From: Paenibacillus sp. USDA918EY | GTDB taxonomy: Bacteria > Bacillota > Bacilli > Paenibacillales > Paenibacillaceae | Assembly: GCF_009870825.1 (NCBI RefSeq) | Contig: NZ_WTWY01000002.1 | Coordinates: forward strand, 682,001 to 746,000 | Length of the DNA: 64,000 nucleotides | Reading direction: 5' to 3' | Shown here: positions 42,522-50,129 of the stretch, piece after piece | Layout of the letters: every line of letters starts with the position of its first letter | Numbering within the stretch: position 1 is the stretch's first letter | The notes under the pieces: model-generated | What the model was told of the DNA's origin: nothing | Databases searched by the model: none | The model's input: the letters and a program-made list of their open reading frames with translations, nothing else | Program-made: the position numbers and the translations under genes

Positions 42522-42722
42522 TTACAGTTTAACAACATTCTCAGCCTGTGGGCCTCGATTGCCTTGTACGACATTAAATTCGACTCTTTGACCTTCGTCC
42601 AAAGATTTGAAGCCGTCGCCAACGATTGCACTGAAGTGCACAAATACGTCGTCTCCGCCTTCAACCTCGATAAAACCAAAGCCTTTGTCTGCATTAAACC
42701 ACTTTACTGTTCCTTTTGTCAT
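42522..42722 (-). CDS. Cold-shock protein (CspA family)
   Basis: 66 residues from the ATG at 42722, preceded by GGAGGT at 9 nt. RNP1 KGFGFIEV and RNP2 VFVHFSAI are intact. It is a single-stranded nucleic-acid-binding OB-fold chaperone. The leader carries a promoter and a 13-bp hairpin with eight U, which suggests conditional termination. Downstream is the ydjO-like gene. Confidence 0.95.
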   Translation of the reverse strand: MTKGTVKWFNADKGFGFIEVEGGDDVFVHFSAIVGDGFKSLDEGQRVEFNVVQGNRGPQAENVVKL

Positions 42723-42766
42723 GGTCAATTACCTCCATATTTTTATTTTTACATGATCTTCGAATT

Positions 42767-42829
42767 TAAAAAAAATCACATATTGTACAAGGCTACATAA
42801 TCAAAATCTAACCCTCTACAATATGTGAT
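42767..42829 (-). promoter_or_regulatory. Hairpin plus U8 in the cspA leader
   Basis: ATCACATATTGTA (42775-42787) and TACAATATGTGAT (42817-42829) are perfect 13-bp inverted repeats with a 29-nt loop, followed by TTTTTTTT on the minus strand. It lies between the cspA promoter and start codon and so would act as an attenuator. Confidence 0.65.
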
Positions 42830-42854
42830 CTCAGGTTCAAATTCTAATAAACTA

Positions 42855-42883
42855 ACTATAACACAACTGGAGTTGATTTACAA
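42855..42883 (-). promoter_or_regulatory. cspA promoter
   Basis: TTGTAA (42878-42883), 17-nt spacer, TATAGT (42855-42860) on the minus strand, about 130 nt before the ATG. The remaining DNA to 43045 shows nothing I can name. Confidence 0.55.
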
Positions 42884-43044
42884 GTTTGTTTTGCTTTTGT
42901 TTCCATTTAATTGCACCTTATCTTATCCTGCAGTACGACACCGCATAAACTCTCCTGTGTGATACTTAAAGGCGAACAGTGGCTTGGTCAATCCACAATT
43001 CGCCGGAGTGTATCGATTAGGTTGCGGTTCGCCAAGTAGCAGTC

Positions 43045-43072
43045 ATAAAAAAGAGAGCTTCTAAAGCTCTCT
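43045..43072 (-). terminator. Terminator overlapping the end of the sensor-domain gene
   Basis: AGAGAGCTT/AAGCTCTCT stem with TTTTTTATG after it on the minus strand; the last codons and TAG stop lie in the stem. Confidence 0.75.
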
Positions 43073-43852
43073 ATGGGCTGGCTGCATCATCCCTTGAGTG
43101 GGGTGATCCTCTTGGTACTCATAATATCGCGACTGAACGGATGCATGTATTTGTTCTTCCATTGGCGGTACTGACGGCTGCTGATATGGCTCATCCACAT
43201 ACATGATTCTGCGCTGAATTTGCATGAGCCCATTCACAACGCGCAGCGCGACCCAGAACAGGACAAGGCCAACGCCAACGTACAGCAGATATTGCTGATT
43301 ATAAGTCCAATCGATATGAAAATAACTAAACAAGCTATTTTCTAAAATATCAAGCTGTATTTCATTCATCAGTATGATATGCACGACGGGAAGAGCAATC
43401 AATCCGAGTCCCAGTGAAATCACGGTAACCATAATAACAAAGAATACGATACCTGTTACAAATCTCAGGAATACGAGCAGCAGATTTCGAATGAATAGTC
43501 CGCCCTCAAAACCTCTCACCATTCGCATAAACCAGTTCTGCCCAGCTTCAGGCTGTTGATTGTAGGAATACGAAACGGATGGAGCAGGCAACCCCAAAAT
43601 TTGTCTAATCATGCTTTGTTCAAAAAGCACAATCCCATTCAACAGCTTCGCTACGCCAAAGAATAGCGGTATTCCGATAAATAATGGAGTTAAACCGATG
43701 GATAATACTAGTCCTGTTATCGCTACTGTAAAATAAATAATCCCTAACGGGAGGGATAGCAATAAATAGAGGATCGTTGCGTAGGTTTTTGGATTAAAAA
43801 GCACCCATTTCACCTTACCTGCCCGTGCCGTGTTCGTCACTTCTGCGTTCAA
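43061..43852 (-). CDS. Sensor-domain membrane protein
   Basis: 263 residues from the TTG at 43852 (AAAAGGGG 9 nt before; another TTG at 43858 is too near). Four to six membrane segments in two pairs (YLLLSLPLGIIYFTVAIT, LSIGLTPLFIGIPLFFG, VFLRFVTGIVFFVIMVTVIS, LLYVGVGLVLFWVALRV). The layout LLLSLPLGIIYF...GLTPLFIGIP resembles the putative sensor domain found in front of histidine kinases in actinobacteria (PF13796), here without a kinase. A hydrophilic proline/glutamine tail follows. Function unknown. Confidence 0.7.
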   Translation of the reverse strand: MNAEVTNTARAGKVKWVLFNPKTYATILYLLLSLPLGIIYFTVAITGLVLSIGLTPLFIGIPLFFGVAKLLNGIVLFEQSMIRQILGLPAPSVSYSYNQQPEAGQNWFMRMVRGFEGGLFIRNLLLVFLRFVTGIVFFVIMVTVISLGLGLIALPVVHIILMNEIQLDILENSLFSYFHIDWTYNQQYLLYVGVGLVLFWVALRVVNGLMQIQRRIMYVDEPYQQPSVPPMEEQIHASVQSRYYEYQEDHPTQGMMQPAHREL

Positions 43853-44265
43853 ATTCAAACACCCCTTTTGGCTTCATATATCACGTATCAGCGAGTTATA
43901 TAAATTCATTATAACCGCCTTATTGGGATGACATAACCGTCTTAGGGGGGGGATCTGAACCTAGACTTAAGACTAGGGATCGGCCTGGCTCAGATGAACT
44001 TCCAGACGGGACCCCATTAACTTTTGTTTGAATGTCTCTTCAGCACGGAGAGAATAATCAGTAAATAAACCAATTCGTGTGGGTTGTCACAAGCCGGCAC
44101 TGAAGGGAAGTTTATTCAAAATGTAAGAAAACCTAAAGAATTACTACTAGGTACTAAAAAAAACTTCATGGTAGAAAGTAAATGGTCAAAAATTGTTCTT
44201 GACTCCGGGTTCTTTGGCACAAATTACACTTAATCCGACTGTTGTTTTACAATAATTTCACATAA
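43853..44265. other. Intergenic region, nothing recognised
   Basis: About 410 nt without ORF or clear hairpin apart from a run of G at 43945. It includes the upstream region of the sensor-domain gene and the downstream flank of the copper-amine-oxidase-N gene. Confidence 0.35.
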
Positions 44266-44297
44266 ATAAGCAGCCCGTTCTTTTAGAACGGGCTGCG
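44266..44297 (-). terminator. Terminator of the copper-amine-oxidase-N gene
   Basis: Perfect 12-bp stem GCAGCCCGTTCT/AGAACGGGCTGC with TTATTTAT after it on the minus strand. Confidence 0.75.
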
Positions 44298-44303
44298 GGG
44301 ATG

Positions 44304-45107
44304 TTAAGGATTTACTATTTCGTCTACCATTTGAAAAGAAACACCATCCACCTTCCAACCTTTATCCGTATAAACTAGAGTAGCACGTCGATAAAGGGTC
44401 TGGTTATTTGAATTCGTTCCGGAAGATTGAATAACAGTTGCAGTACTACTATCTTTATACGTAGTTCCTGACTGGAAAATGACTTCAAACTTATTCTTAT
44501 TTTCAAGTCCCTTGTTCAGGATAATGGAGTTAATAAAACGATCTGTAAAATAAGGACTGAAGTAAGCGCGAACTTGTTTAATGGAAGAAATATCAGTTGC
44601 TTCATTTAATTTACCAACCAATACTTTCAGGCGTTGATCGGTAATTCGTTTAGCAGACGGAACCTCAACTTTTTGATCAAGACTTACAACAATTTGTTGA
44701 TCTGCCGTTTTAATCGTTGCTTGCTTGGCCTGCTGATCCCATCCAACCTCTGCCCCAAGCGTTTGGCTAACAAAACGCAGTGGAACGTACGTCATTCCCC
44801 CGCCATATAATTTTGCCGGAACATCCAGCGTCACCTGCGATTGGTTGACCGACACTTTCGGGGAATTAATGGTGAGTTTTATGGTCGTACTATCCTTGGT
44901 AATTGTGATTTGCTTGGTTTGTTGATTCCAATCAACTTTCGCGCCCATATGCTCCGAAACAGAACGTAATGGAATCAGCATCCGATTGTTTTGCAATTTT
45001 CCACTATCTAATTGAACAGGCGCGCCATCTGCAAAGCTGGAAGCTGCAAAAGTAGGCACCATCAACACCGCCGAAGCAAGTAAAGATACAGTCCATTTTT
45101 TAAACAT
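44304..45107 (-). CDS. Secreted copper-amine-oxidase-N domain protein
   Basis: 267 residues. Signal peptide (1-27). Two copper-amine-oxidase-N-like segments (NNRMLIPLRSVSEHMGAKVDWN and GMTYVPLRFVSQTLGAEVGWD) followed by an NTF2-like C-terminal part (LNEATDISSIKQVRAYFSPY). No sorting signal. In the same minus-strand direction as BlaR1, 62 nt downstream of it. Its presence may be linked to cell-wall sensing by that pair; inference. Confidence 0.82.
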   Translation of the reverse strand: MFKKWTVSLLASAVLMVPTFAASSFADGAPVQLDSGKLQNNRMLIPLRSVSEHMGAKVDWNQQTKQITITKDSTTIKLTINSPKVSVNQSQVTLDVPAKLYGGGMTYVPLRFVSQTLGAEVGWDQQAKQATIKTADQQIVVSLDQKVEVPSAKRITDQRLKVLVGKLNEATDISSIKQVRAYFSPYFTDRFINSIILNKGLENKNKFEVIFQSGTTYKDSSTATVIQSSGTNSNNQTLYRRATLVYTDKGWKVDGVSFQMVDEIVNP

Positions 45108-45169
45108 AAAAAACCTCCCAAAAATCTTCAGTATACTAGGTTTGTGATCGAGAGATCATCAATGTTTAT

Positions 45170-46903
45170 TTATTCAGGTGTAATTTGTATTTGATCTGCA
45201 ACAAATTCGTTTTGGGTTTGATCATACTTATACGTTACATGGACAGTGCATACGGGATCAGGAAGCACGCCATGAACGGGTATGACATTCCCGACTATAT
45301 CAACTGTCAGTTTCTGATCCTTTACATAATTTAAAATTACATTGCCAAAGGTAAGTTTATTTTCATATTGACCATCTGAATTATGCATTAACGCTAACTC
45401 GCTGACTTTTTTACTGAATTTGTATTCTTTCCCTTGAGCCTTAGCCTTAATTAGCAGATCATCGCCCTTTTGGCTAACTTCGGTATCTAAATCCGCAAGA
45501 ATCTCCTCCACACTTTGGATCTTTATTTCCGAAAGGTCGTCCCCGTTTACAATGTGGGCTTCATTCGTATCTAATTCAGTGCCATGTCCGGTAACAAGAA
45601 TGATAAACGCTTCTTCTTTACCATCACCTGTCAGATCAACATTGTACACCCATGGCTTAGATACACCATCTAGTACTTTCCAACCGAATTCTTTTTGGTC
45701 GCCGTTAATGTCCACAATGACTCCATCATTTGTTTCATAAAGCTTAACTTTTCCATTTTCAGAAGAGCTGAGAAGCTTAGATTGCTCTGGTTCTTTTTCA
45801 ACCGTAAGTTTTACCTCATGATTACCTTGAGATGCAGAATGACTTTTTTCATTTGCAGCTATTTTGGGAGTATTATTGGAAGCCCACGCCGCGGCTGATG
45901 TGCTAACGACGGCAATCAAAGATATCGCAGCTATCGTTAGATACAGTGTTTTCTTTTTTAGTTTTTTCGAGTTAAGCATGAACGTTAATCTCCTTTTTAA
46001 TTGTTTACCGTCACCGGATAAGGACACGCAAAATTGCACGGGTAAGTTCCTTGATCCAGCCATAACGTTCAGGATCGTTTCCCCATAGCGTTTTCGCTCG
46101 GCATAGGACATTTCTTTTACGACTTCTGCATCACAAGACAGCTCGCTCCATGTATGTATGTCCTTGCGAAGCATATGAACCAGGGGATTAAACCAATGAA
46201 TGGCACTGGCTCCGAGCAGGAATGCCTTCACCCATAAATCCTTCCGTTTTAGATGGATCAACTCATGACGGATCACCATGCCCATATCCACGTTCGCGAT
46301 ATTCTCCTGAGGGAGATAAATGGTAGGTTTCCATAGACCGACAAGAACCGGACTCCGAATTGCGGAGCTATAGGCAAGCCGGACGTTGCTTTTAAGGTCA
46401 AGAGCTTCCTTGATGGAGAGGAGCTGTGTAGCTGCTTCGCTGTTCAACGAAACAGTGGTACGTGTGTGTTCTAGATTCTTTAAAAATCTGCGATAACAAT
46501 ACGTTTGCCATGAGGCAAAAACGATAACCCCGATCGCCCATAGGCAGATGAAGGAAAGGGCTACAGTTGTCGAAAGGGTCGGTTCCGGCATGAACACTTC
46601 CGGCGTGAACGGTTCCGGATGGGACTCTGGAAATGATCCGGGCAGCGCAGGTTGTACAGTTGAAGGCACCTCGTTTACATTTGGGACCGTTGTTGTTGTA
46701 TGGAATGTAAAAAGCGGCGAAATCAACTGTATGCCAAGAACGATGGGGATCAGATAAAACGCTGCTGCCATTTTACTGAGCCCGTAACGCCATTTTGTAG
46801 GGAAGACCTCAGGCAAAAGACACTGCAACAGGAAAATGAAGATCACAACGGTGCTTCCTGCAAAGGAAAGCGAGACAAGTAGTTCAAGAAGTTTATTCAT
46901 CAT
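45170..46903 (-). CDS. BlaR1/MecR1-family sensor metalloprotease
   Basis: 577 residues from the ATG at 46903. Four N-terminal membrane segments with the M56 peptidase domain containing HELIHLKRKD (HExxH) and the downstream ELSCDAEV. A fifth membrane segment is near residue 315. The extracytoplasmic C terminus is not a penicillin-binding domain as in BlaR1; it is a short lysine/acid-rich beta domain of about 250 residues. This suggests a different trigger from beta-lactams. It directly follows BlaI by 6 nt. Confidence 0.88.
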   Translation of the reverse strand: MMNKLLELLVSLSFAGSTVVIFIFLLQCLLPEVFPTKWRYGLSKMAAAFYLIPIVLGIQLISPLFTFHTTTTVPNVNEVPSTVQPALPGSFPESHPEPFTPEVFMPEPTLSTTVALSFICLWAIGVIVFASWQTYCYRRFLKNLEHTRTTVSLNSEAATQLLSIKEALDLKSNVRLAYSSAIRSPVLVGLWKPTIYLPQENIANVDMGMVIRHELIHLKRKDLWVKAFLLGASAIHWFNPLVHMLRKDIHTWSELSCDAEVVKEMSYAERKRYGETILNVMAGSRNLPVQFCVSLSGDGKQLKRRLTFMLNSKKLKKKTLYLTIAAISLIAVVSTSAAAWASNNTPKIAANEKSHSASQGNHEVKLTVEKEPEQSKLLSSSENGKVKLYETNDGVIVDINGDQKEFGWKVLDGVSKPWVYNVDLTGDGKEEAFIILVTGHGTELDTNEAHIVNGDDLSEIKIQSVEEILADLDTEVSQKGDDLLIKAKAQGKEYKFSKKVSELALMHNSDGQYENKLTFGNVILNYVKDQKLTVDIVGNVIPVHGVLPDPVCTVHVTYKYDQTQNEFVADQIQITPE

Positions 46904-46909
46904 CTGCAC

Positions 46910-47284
46910 CTACTTTTCCGAAAACCATTGCTTCAATTCAGCTATGTCTTCGTCCGACAGCTTGTCACCGTCGTACAGCGCAGAAATTAAATTTTTAACT
47001 GAACCCTGGTATAGCCCGTTTAATACGTTCTGTGTTTCCCATAGCTTGTAGTCTGCTCGTGAAAGGCAGGGAGCATAGGAATTGGTCCGGCCATGTCGCG
47101 TAGCAAGTAAAGCCCCTTTTTCTACAAGCCTGGATAAAAACGTAGAGATCGTCTGAGCTTTCCATTCTTTACCCTTGCCAGCGAAAGTTTGCAATAATTC
47201 GGTTGAAGTTACCGGTTGCTCGCAACCCCAAATGACTTCCATTAGTTCCAATTCCGTATCAGACAATTTTTGAACATGTTTCAC
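46910..47284 (-). CDS. BlaI/MecI-family repressor
   Basis: 124 residues from the GTG at 47284 (AGAGGTG at 7 nt). Winged helix KLSDTELELMEVIWGCEQPVTS, TISTFLSRLVEKGAL, then the dimerisation part with the cleavage-type region. Represses its own operon until the BlaR1 protease cleaves it. Two operators TTACTAC-5-GTAGTA are 40-90 nt upstream. Confidence 0.92.
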   Translation of the reverse strand: MKHVQKLSDTELELMEVIWGCEQPVTSTELLQTFAGKGKEWKAQTISTFLSRLVEKGALLATRHGRTNSYAPCLSRADYKLWETQNVLNGLYQGSVKNLISALYDGDKLSDEDIAELKQWFSEK

Positions 47285-47329
47285 GGTTGTACACCTCTTT
47301 ACATTGTTATGCGTCCATAACAAATTCTT

Positions 47330-47348
47330 TTACTACATAGCGTAGTAA
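47330..47348. promoter_or_regulatory. BlaI operator 1
   Basis: TTACTACATAGCGTAGTAA, a perfect 7-bp dyad around 5 nt, 46 nt upstream of the blaI start. Confidence 0.75.
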
Positions 47349-47355
47349 ATTAAAG

Positions 47356-47373
47356 TTACTACATTCCGTAGTA
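47356..47373. promoter_or_regulatory. BlaI operator 2
   Basis: TTACTACATTCCGTAGTA, a dyad of the same type, 26 bp from operator 1. Two adjacent dyads suggest cooperative binding. 47374-47530 holds nothing else recognised. Confidence 0.72.
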
Positions 47374-47530
47374 CGTTGTCAAGCAAATTCACTTTTAGTC
47401 TTGATAATCCTAATGCAATGGGCTGGTTTCCTGGATACAAAAGAAAGAGCGGAGATATTGGGACAAGAGTTCTTATTTAATCTTTATAGCGGAAAATATC
47501 CATCCAATGTGACCTAGCATCTGGAGATTC

Positions 47531-47563
47531 AAAAAAGGATCTGACTCAGTTAGGTCAGATCCT
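47531..47563 (-). terminator. Terminator of the DUF1259 gene
   Basis: AGGATCTGAC/GTCAGATCCT stem with TTTTTTG on the minus strand. A second weaker hairpin AGGCTCT/AGAGCCTTTTC lies at 47586-47626. Confidence 0.7.
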
Positions 47564-47626
47564 GTCTTATTATAGCTTGGCCGTAAGGCTCTCTCTACCC
47601 GTACTTCTGCTAACCAGAGCCTTTTC

Positions 47627-48016
47627 TTAGTGAATTGCATCTAATGCCCGCCGGACTTTCCTTGCGAACGCAAGCGGTCTATCGACTGCTTCAATATTGA
47701 TATAAATCAAACGGGGCCGCTCAAATAGCCATTCGTTACGAACGGACGTCACTTTTATGCCTTGATTGCGAATCGCTGCGATGAATAGATTGACTTCTTT
47801 TTCTAAGAATGCCGCTCTACCTAAACAAAGGGCTCTGCCTGTTCTTTTATTGAAGGATTCGAACGAGAACGAAGACGTGACGCGGAATCTTTCCCCCAAA
47901 ATTGTAGCTTTGATTTGATTTAGATTGATCGTTGAGACGCATTTACCACCGGCAAAGCCGGGCTGCCCCCCGATAATCCTTGAGAACTGCCCACAAAGCG
48001 ATCTGCTGCTCGGCAA
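47627..48016 (-). CDS. DUF1259 (LppY/LpqO-like) domain protein
   Basis: 129 residues from the TTG at 48016 (GGGGAGG 8 nt before). The pattern FRVTSSFSFES, GRALCLGRAAFLEKEVN, RLIYINIEAVDRPLAFARKV matches DUF1259 by memory. Full-length members have two such domains and about 300 residues; this has one, so it may be the shortened or fragmentary form. Function of the family unknown. Confidence 0.65.
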   Translation of the reverse strand: MPSSRSLCGQFSRIIGGQPGFAGGKCVSTINLNQIKATILGERFRVTSSFSFESFNKRTGRALCLGRAAFLEKEVNLFIAAIRNQGIKVTSVRNEWLFERPRLIYINIEAVDRPLAFARKVRRALDAIH

Positions 48017-48084
48017 CTTCTTTTCCTCCCCTGTTTTCAATTAGGGTATGAGTACAGGATGAGGGTTGAACCGGCGTATCGCCT

Positions 48085-48549
48085 ATGCGTGATGCAACAA
48101 TACCTTTTGATGATCGGGAAGAATTAAGGGCAGCGACAACAGACCAACATGTACAACTCTTCTTTAATAATTCAATTGCCAATACCATAGTTACAGTAGA
48201 AAGTGACTGGTATACGAGGATATCAAAGCAAATCATATTTAGATATTGCTTTGACGATGAGGGTTTTGAGCTTTTTGATAAAACAGCTGGCTACTACATC
48301 TCTCGTCAAATAGTGAAACCCTTATCAGTTGAAAAATATGAGAATTTGTTGGAGAGATTACTCCTAAAAGGAATTGAATTAAGATTCACAACACATTTAT
48401 ATCCGCCTAGGGAAGCAATATTAGCTTCTGAAAGCTTGATTCGTTCCGTCTCAGCTCAATTTTGTTCTAAACAATATACCCCAGATATCGGATTCTGCAG
48501 TTTTGAAGCCTCATTACGTTCTTTAACTCTCCAAGCCTTTGTTCGCTGA
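48085..48549 (+). CDS. Hypothetical protein, possibly N-terminally truncated (DUF6886-like)
   Basis: 154 residues, AT-rich. The text TIVTVESDWYTRISKQIIFR, LFDKTAGYYISRQIVKPL and LLERLLLKGIELRFTTHLYP resembles the C-terminal two thirds of a small Bacillales family I remember as DUF6886. An in-frame stop lies just upstream of the ATG and no ribosome binding site is seen, so the first about 60 residues of the family seem lost. Treat as a probable truncated gene. Confidence 0.5.
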   Translation: MRDATIPFDDREELRAATTDQHVQLFFNNSIANTIVTVESDWYTRISKQIIFRYCFDDEGFELFDKTAGYYISRQIVKPLSVEKYENLLERLLLKGIELRFTTHLYPPREAILASESLIRSVSAQFCSKQYTPDIGFCSFEASLRSLTLQAFVR

Positions 48550-48656
48550 AAAATACATTCAACAAACGGCGGCGAGTGCATTACTGCGTTAAACTGCCCG
48601 TTAGCTTAATAGGATAACTCTACCATATGCATTCGATAAACTCTCTAATATATCCA

Positions 48657-48684
48657 AAAAAAAGTCCCTACGGGGACTTTTTTG
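48657..48684 (+). terminator. Terminator downstream of the truncated gene
   Basis: AAAAAGTCCC/GGGGACTTTTTT, symmetrical. Confidence 0.6.
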
Positions 48685-48703
48685 AGTAACACTTCGCTAA
48701 CAT

Positions 48704-48771
48704 TAAAGAAAATACTTGCCGTAAAGGCAAGCATTTTCTTTAAAGCACACCACAACCTCATGCGGTTGTGG
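48704..48771 (-). terminator. Hairpins downstream of ssrA
   Basis: CCACAACC/GGTTGTGG (48750-48771) directly after the tmRNA 3' end, then a 16-bp AAAGAAAATACTTGCC/GGCAAGCATTTTCTTT hairpin (48705-48741). One or both end the ssrA transcript. Confidence 0.6.
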
Positions 48772-48780
48772 GTTTATGTA

Positions 48781-49143
48781 TGGAGGCGAGGGGAGTCGAA
48801 CCCCTGTCCGAAGACAACGCCACATAAGCTTCTACGGGTGTAGTGACAGTTTTGATGTCACCCTAGAGACTCCCCGTCACCGGATTCCCTTCGGGTCAGC
48901 CTGTTTGTCTTCTTCAGCTAGCCGCAGGCGGAGACTAGACAGCGTATCCCACTAAGAGTGAGCCCTCATCCCGGCACATGGGCGATGCAGAGCGAGAGCA
49001 CGTCTGCAGGTTATTAAGCTGCGAGAGCGTAGTTGTTTTGTTGTTTGCCAGTTATTATTGGCGTTAGCGTTGATGAAGCGGACGCGTCCCCACTACCCGC
49101 TACTCATGCTCGAACTGTCCCCGTCGAATCCAAAAACGCCCCC
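48781..49143 (-). ncRNA. ssrA: Transfer-messenger RNA (tmRNA)
   Basis: 363 nt. The 5' end GGGGGCG pairs with CGCCTCC of the 3' end, which finishes in an encoded CCA. The T-arm GGTTCGA-type loop is present (CAGGGGTTCGACTCCCCT). The tag reading frame GGC AAA CAA CAA AAC AAC TAC GCT CTC GCA GCT TAA TAA gives (A)GKQQNNYALAA, typical of Paenibacillus. Its partner smpB is upstream on the same strand. Three ssrA-like fragments follow downstream at 42.2, 41.9 and 37.6 kb, so its 3' end looks like an integration site. Confidence 0.97.
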
Positions 49144-49296
49144 TTGTTATAAAGGGCTTCTTCGGATTAGATGAGCTGCTCTGCAGCACAAGAAGCAATC
49201 TAATTCCGCATCCTTTCCCTCCATAAAGAAAGGACGATCAGAAGCAAATTCATTATCATGTAAAAGATCGCTGCTTGCGTATCTCTTACATCATTT

Positions 49297-49302
49297 ATTA
49301 TA
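49297..49302 (-). promoter_or_regulatory. Possible ssrA promoter -10
   Basis: TGATATAAT on the minus strand, an extended -10, about 150 nt before the mature 5' end; the leader would be removed by RNase P. The -35 is poor. Confidence 0.4.
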
Positions 49303-49381
49303 TCACACCATCCGGCCAAAATGACACAGATGATGCAAGGAAACGCAGGTGAAACTTGCTAAGATTTCGCGTAACAGGCCA

Positions 49382-49864
49382 TTAACGCGCAATTTTCTGC
49401 TTTTCGCGCAAAGCACGCTGGATATCGCGCTGCGCATCGCGTTTGGCTGCGGATTCGCGTTTGTCGTATTGCTTCTTACCGCGGCCGAGGCCTAACAGCA
49501 GCTTGGCGTAGCCATTGCGAATGTAGATTTTGAGCGGAACGATCGTGTAGCCTTCCTGTTTCGTCTGACCCAGCAGCTTGTGGATCTGTTCCTTATGCAG
49601 CAGCAGCTTGCGCGCCCGCGTCGGATCGGTCGGATTGTACCGGTTGCCCTGCTCGAACGGGCTGATGTGCATGTTGTGAATATGAATTTCCCCATTGCGG
49701 ATCGTCGCAAACGCATCGCCGATGTTCGCTTTCCCGTTCCGGATCGACTTGATCTCGGTCCCGGTCAGCACGATGCCGGCTTCGTACGTATCCTCGATGA
49801 AATAATCATGGGAAGCTTTCTTGTTCTGGGCCAGTACCTTCCCGTCACTCTTCTTACCACCCAT
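49382..49864 (-). CDS. smpB: SsrA-binding protein SmpB
   Basis: 160 residues from the ATG at 49864 (GAGGAG 8 nt before; the ATG three codons earlier is too close). SmpB motifs: [67 protein letters not shown]. Binds the tRNA-like part of tmRNA and enters the ribosome with it. The gene order secG-rnr-smpB-ssrA is as in related genomes. Confidence 0.97.
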   Translation of the reverse strand: MGGKKSDGKVLAQNKKASHDYFIEDTYEAGIVLTGTEIKSIRNGKANIGDAFATIRNGEIHIHNMHISPFEQGNRYNPTDPTRARKLLLHKEQIHKLLGQTKQEGYTIVPLKIYIRNGYAKLLLGLGRGKKQYDKRESAAKRDAQRDIQRALREKQKIAR

Positions 49865-50129
49865 GTCATTCACTCCTCACCCATTACAAAATAGCGGACT
49901 TCCGGCGACAAACGCCACTCATCATGACGAACGTACCAGAAGTCCATTGTATCAACTGATTTCGGCAAAATCAAGGCAAAGACGGGGCTTGTCCTTATCC
50001 TGCCGAAACCGCCGTCGATAAATCCCCAGTGCCCCAAACAAGCACTCATCGAACGATCTTACACAAATTCCTGAAAAAGCTCAACATCGGTTGAAGCTCA
50101 TTCAAACGGTCCTCACTGGCGTACCGAAC

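Noticed and set aside
47943-48236. 97-codon minus-strand frame overlapping the DUF1259 gene
   Set aside because: Overlaps a better-supported frame with a good ribosome binding site and family pattern.
37536-48780. Intact integrative element with integrase
   Set aside because: ssrA fragments are present but no recombinase, excisionase or replication gene was recognised between them; only remnants are claimed.
49160-49260. T-box-like leader upstream of ssrA
   Set aside because: Hairpins are present but the conserved T-box sequence is not, and there is no aminoacyl-tRNA-related gene.
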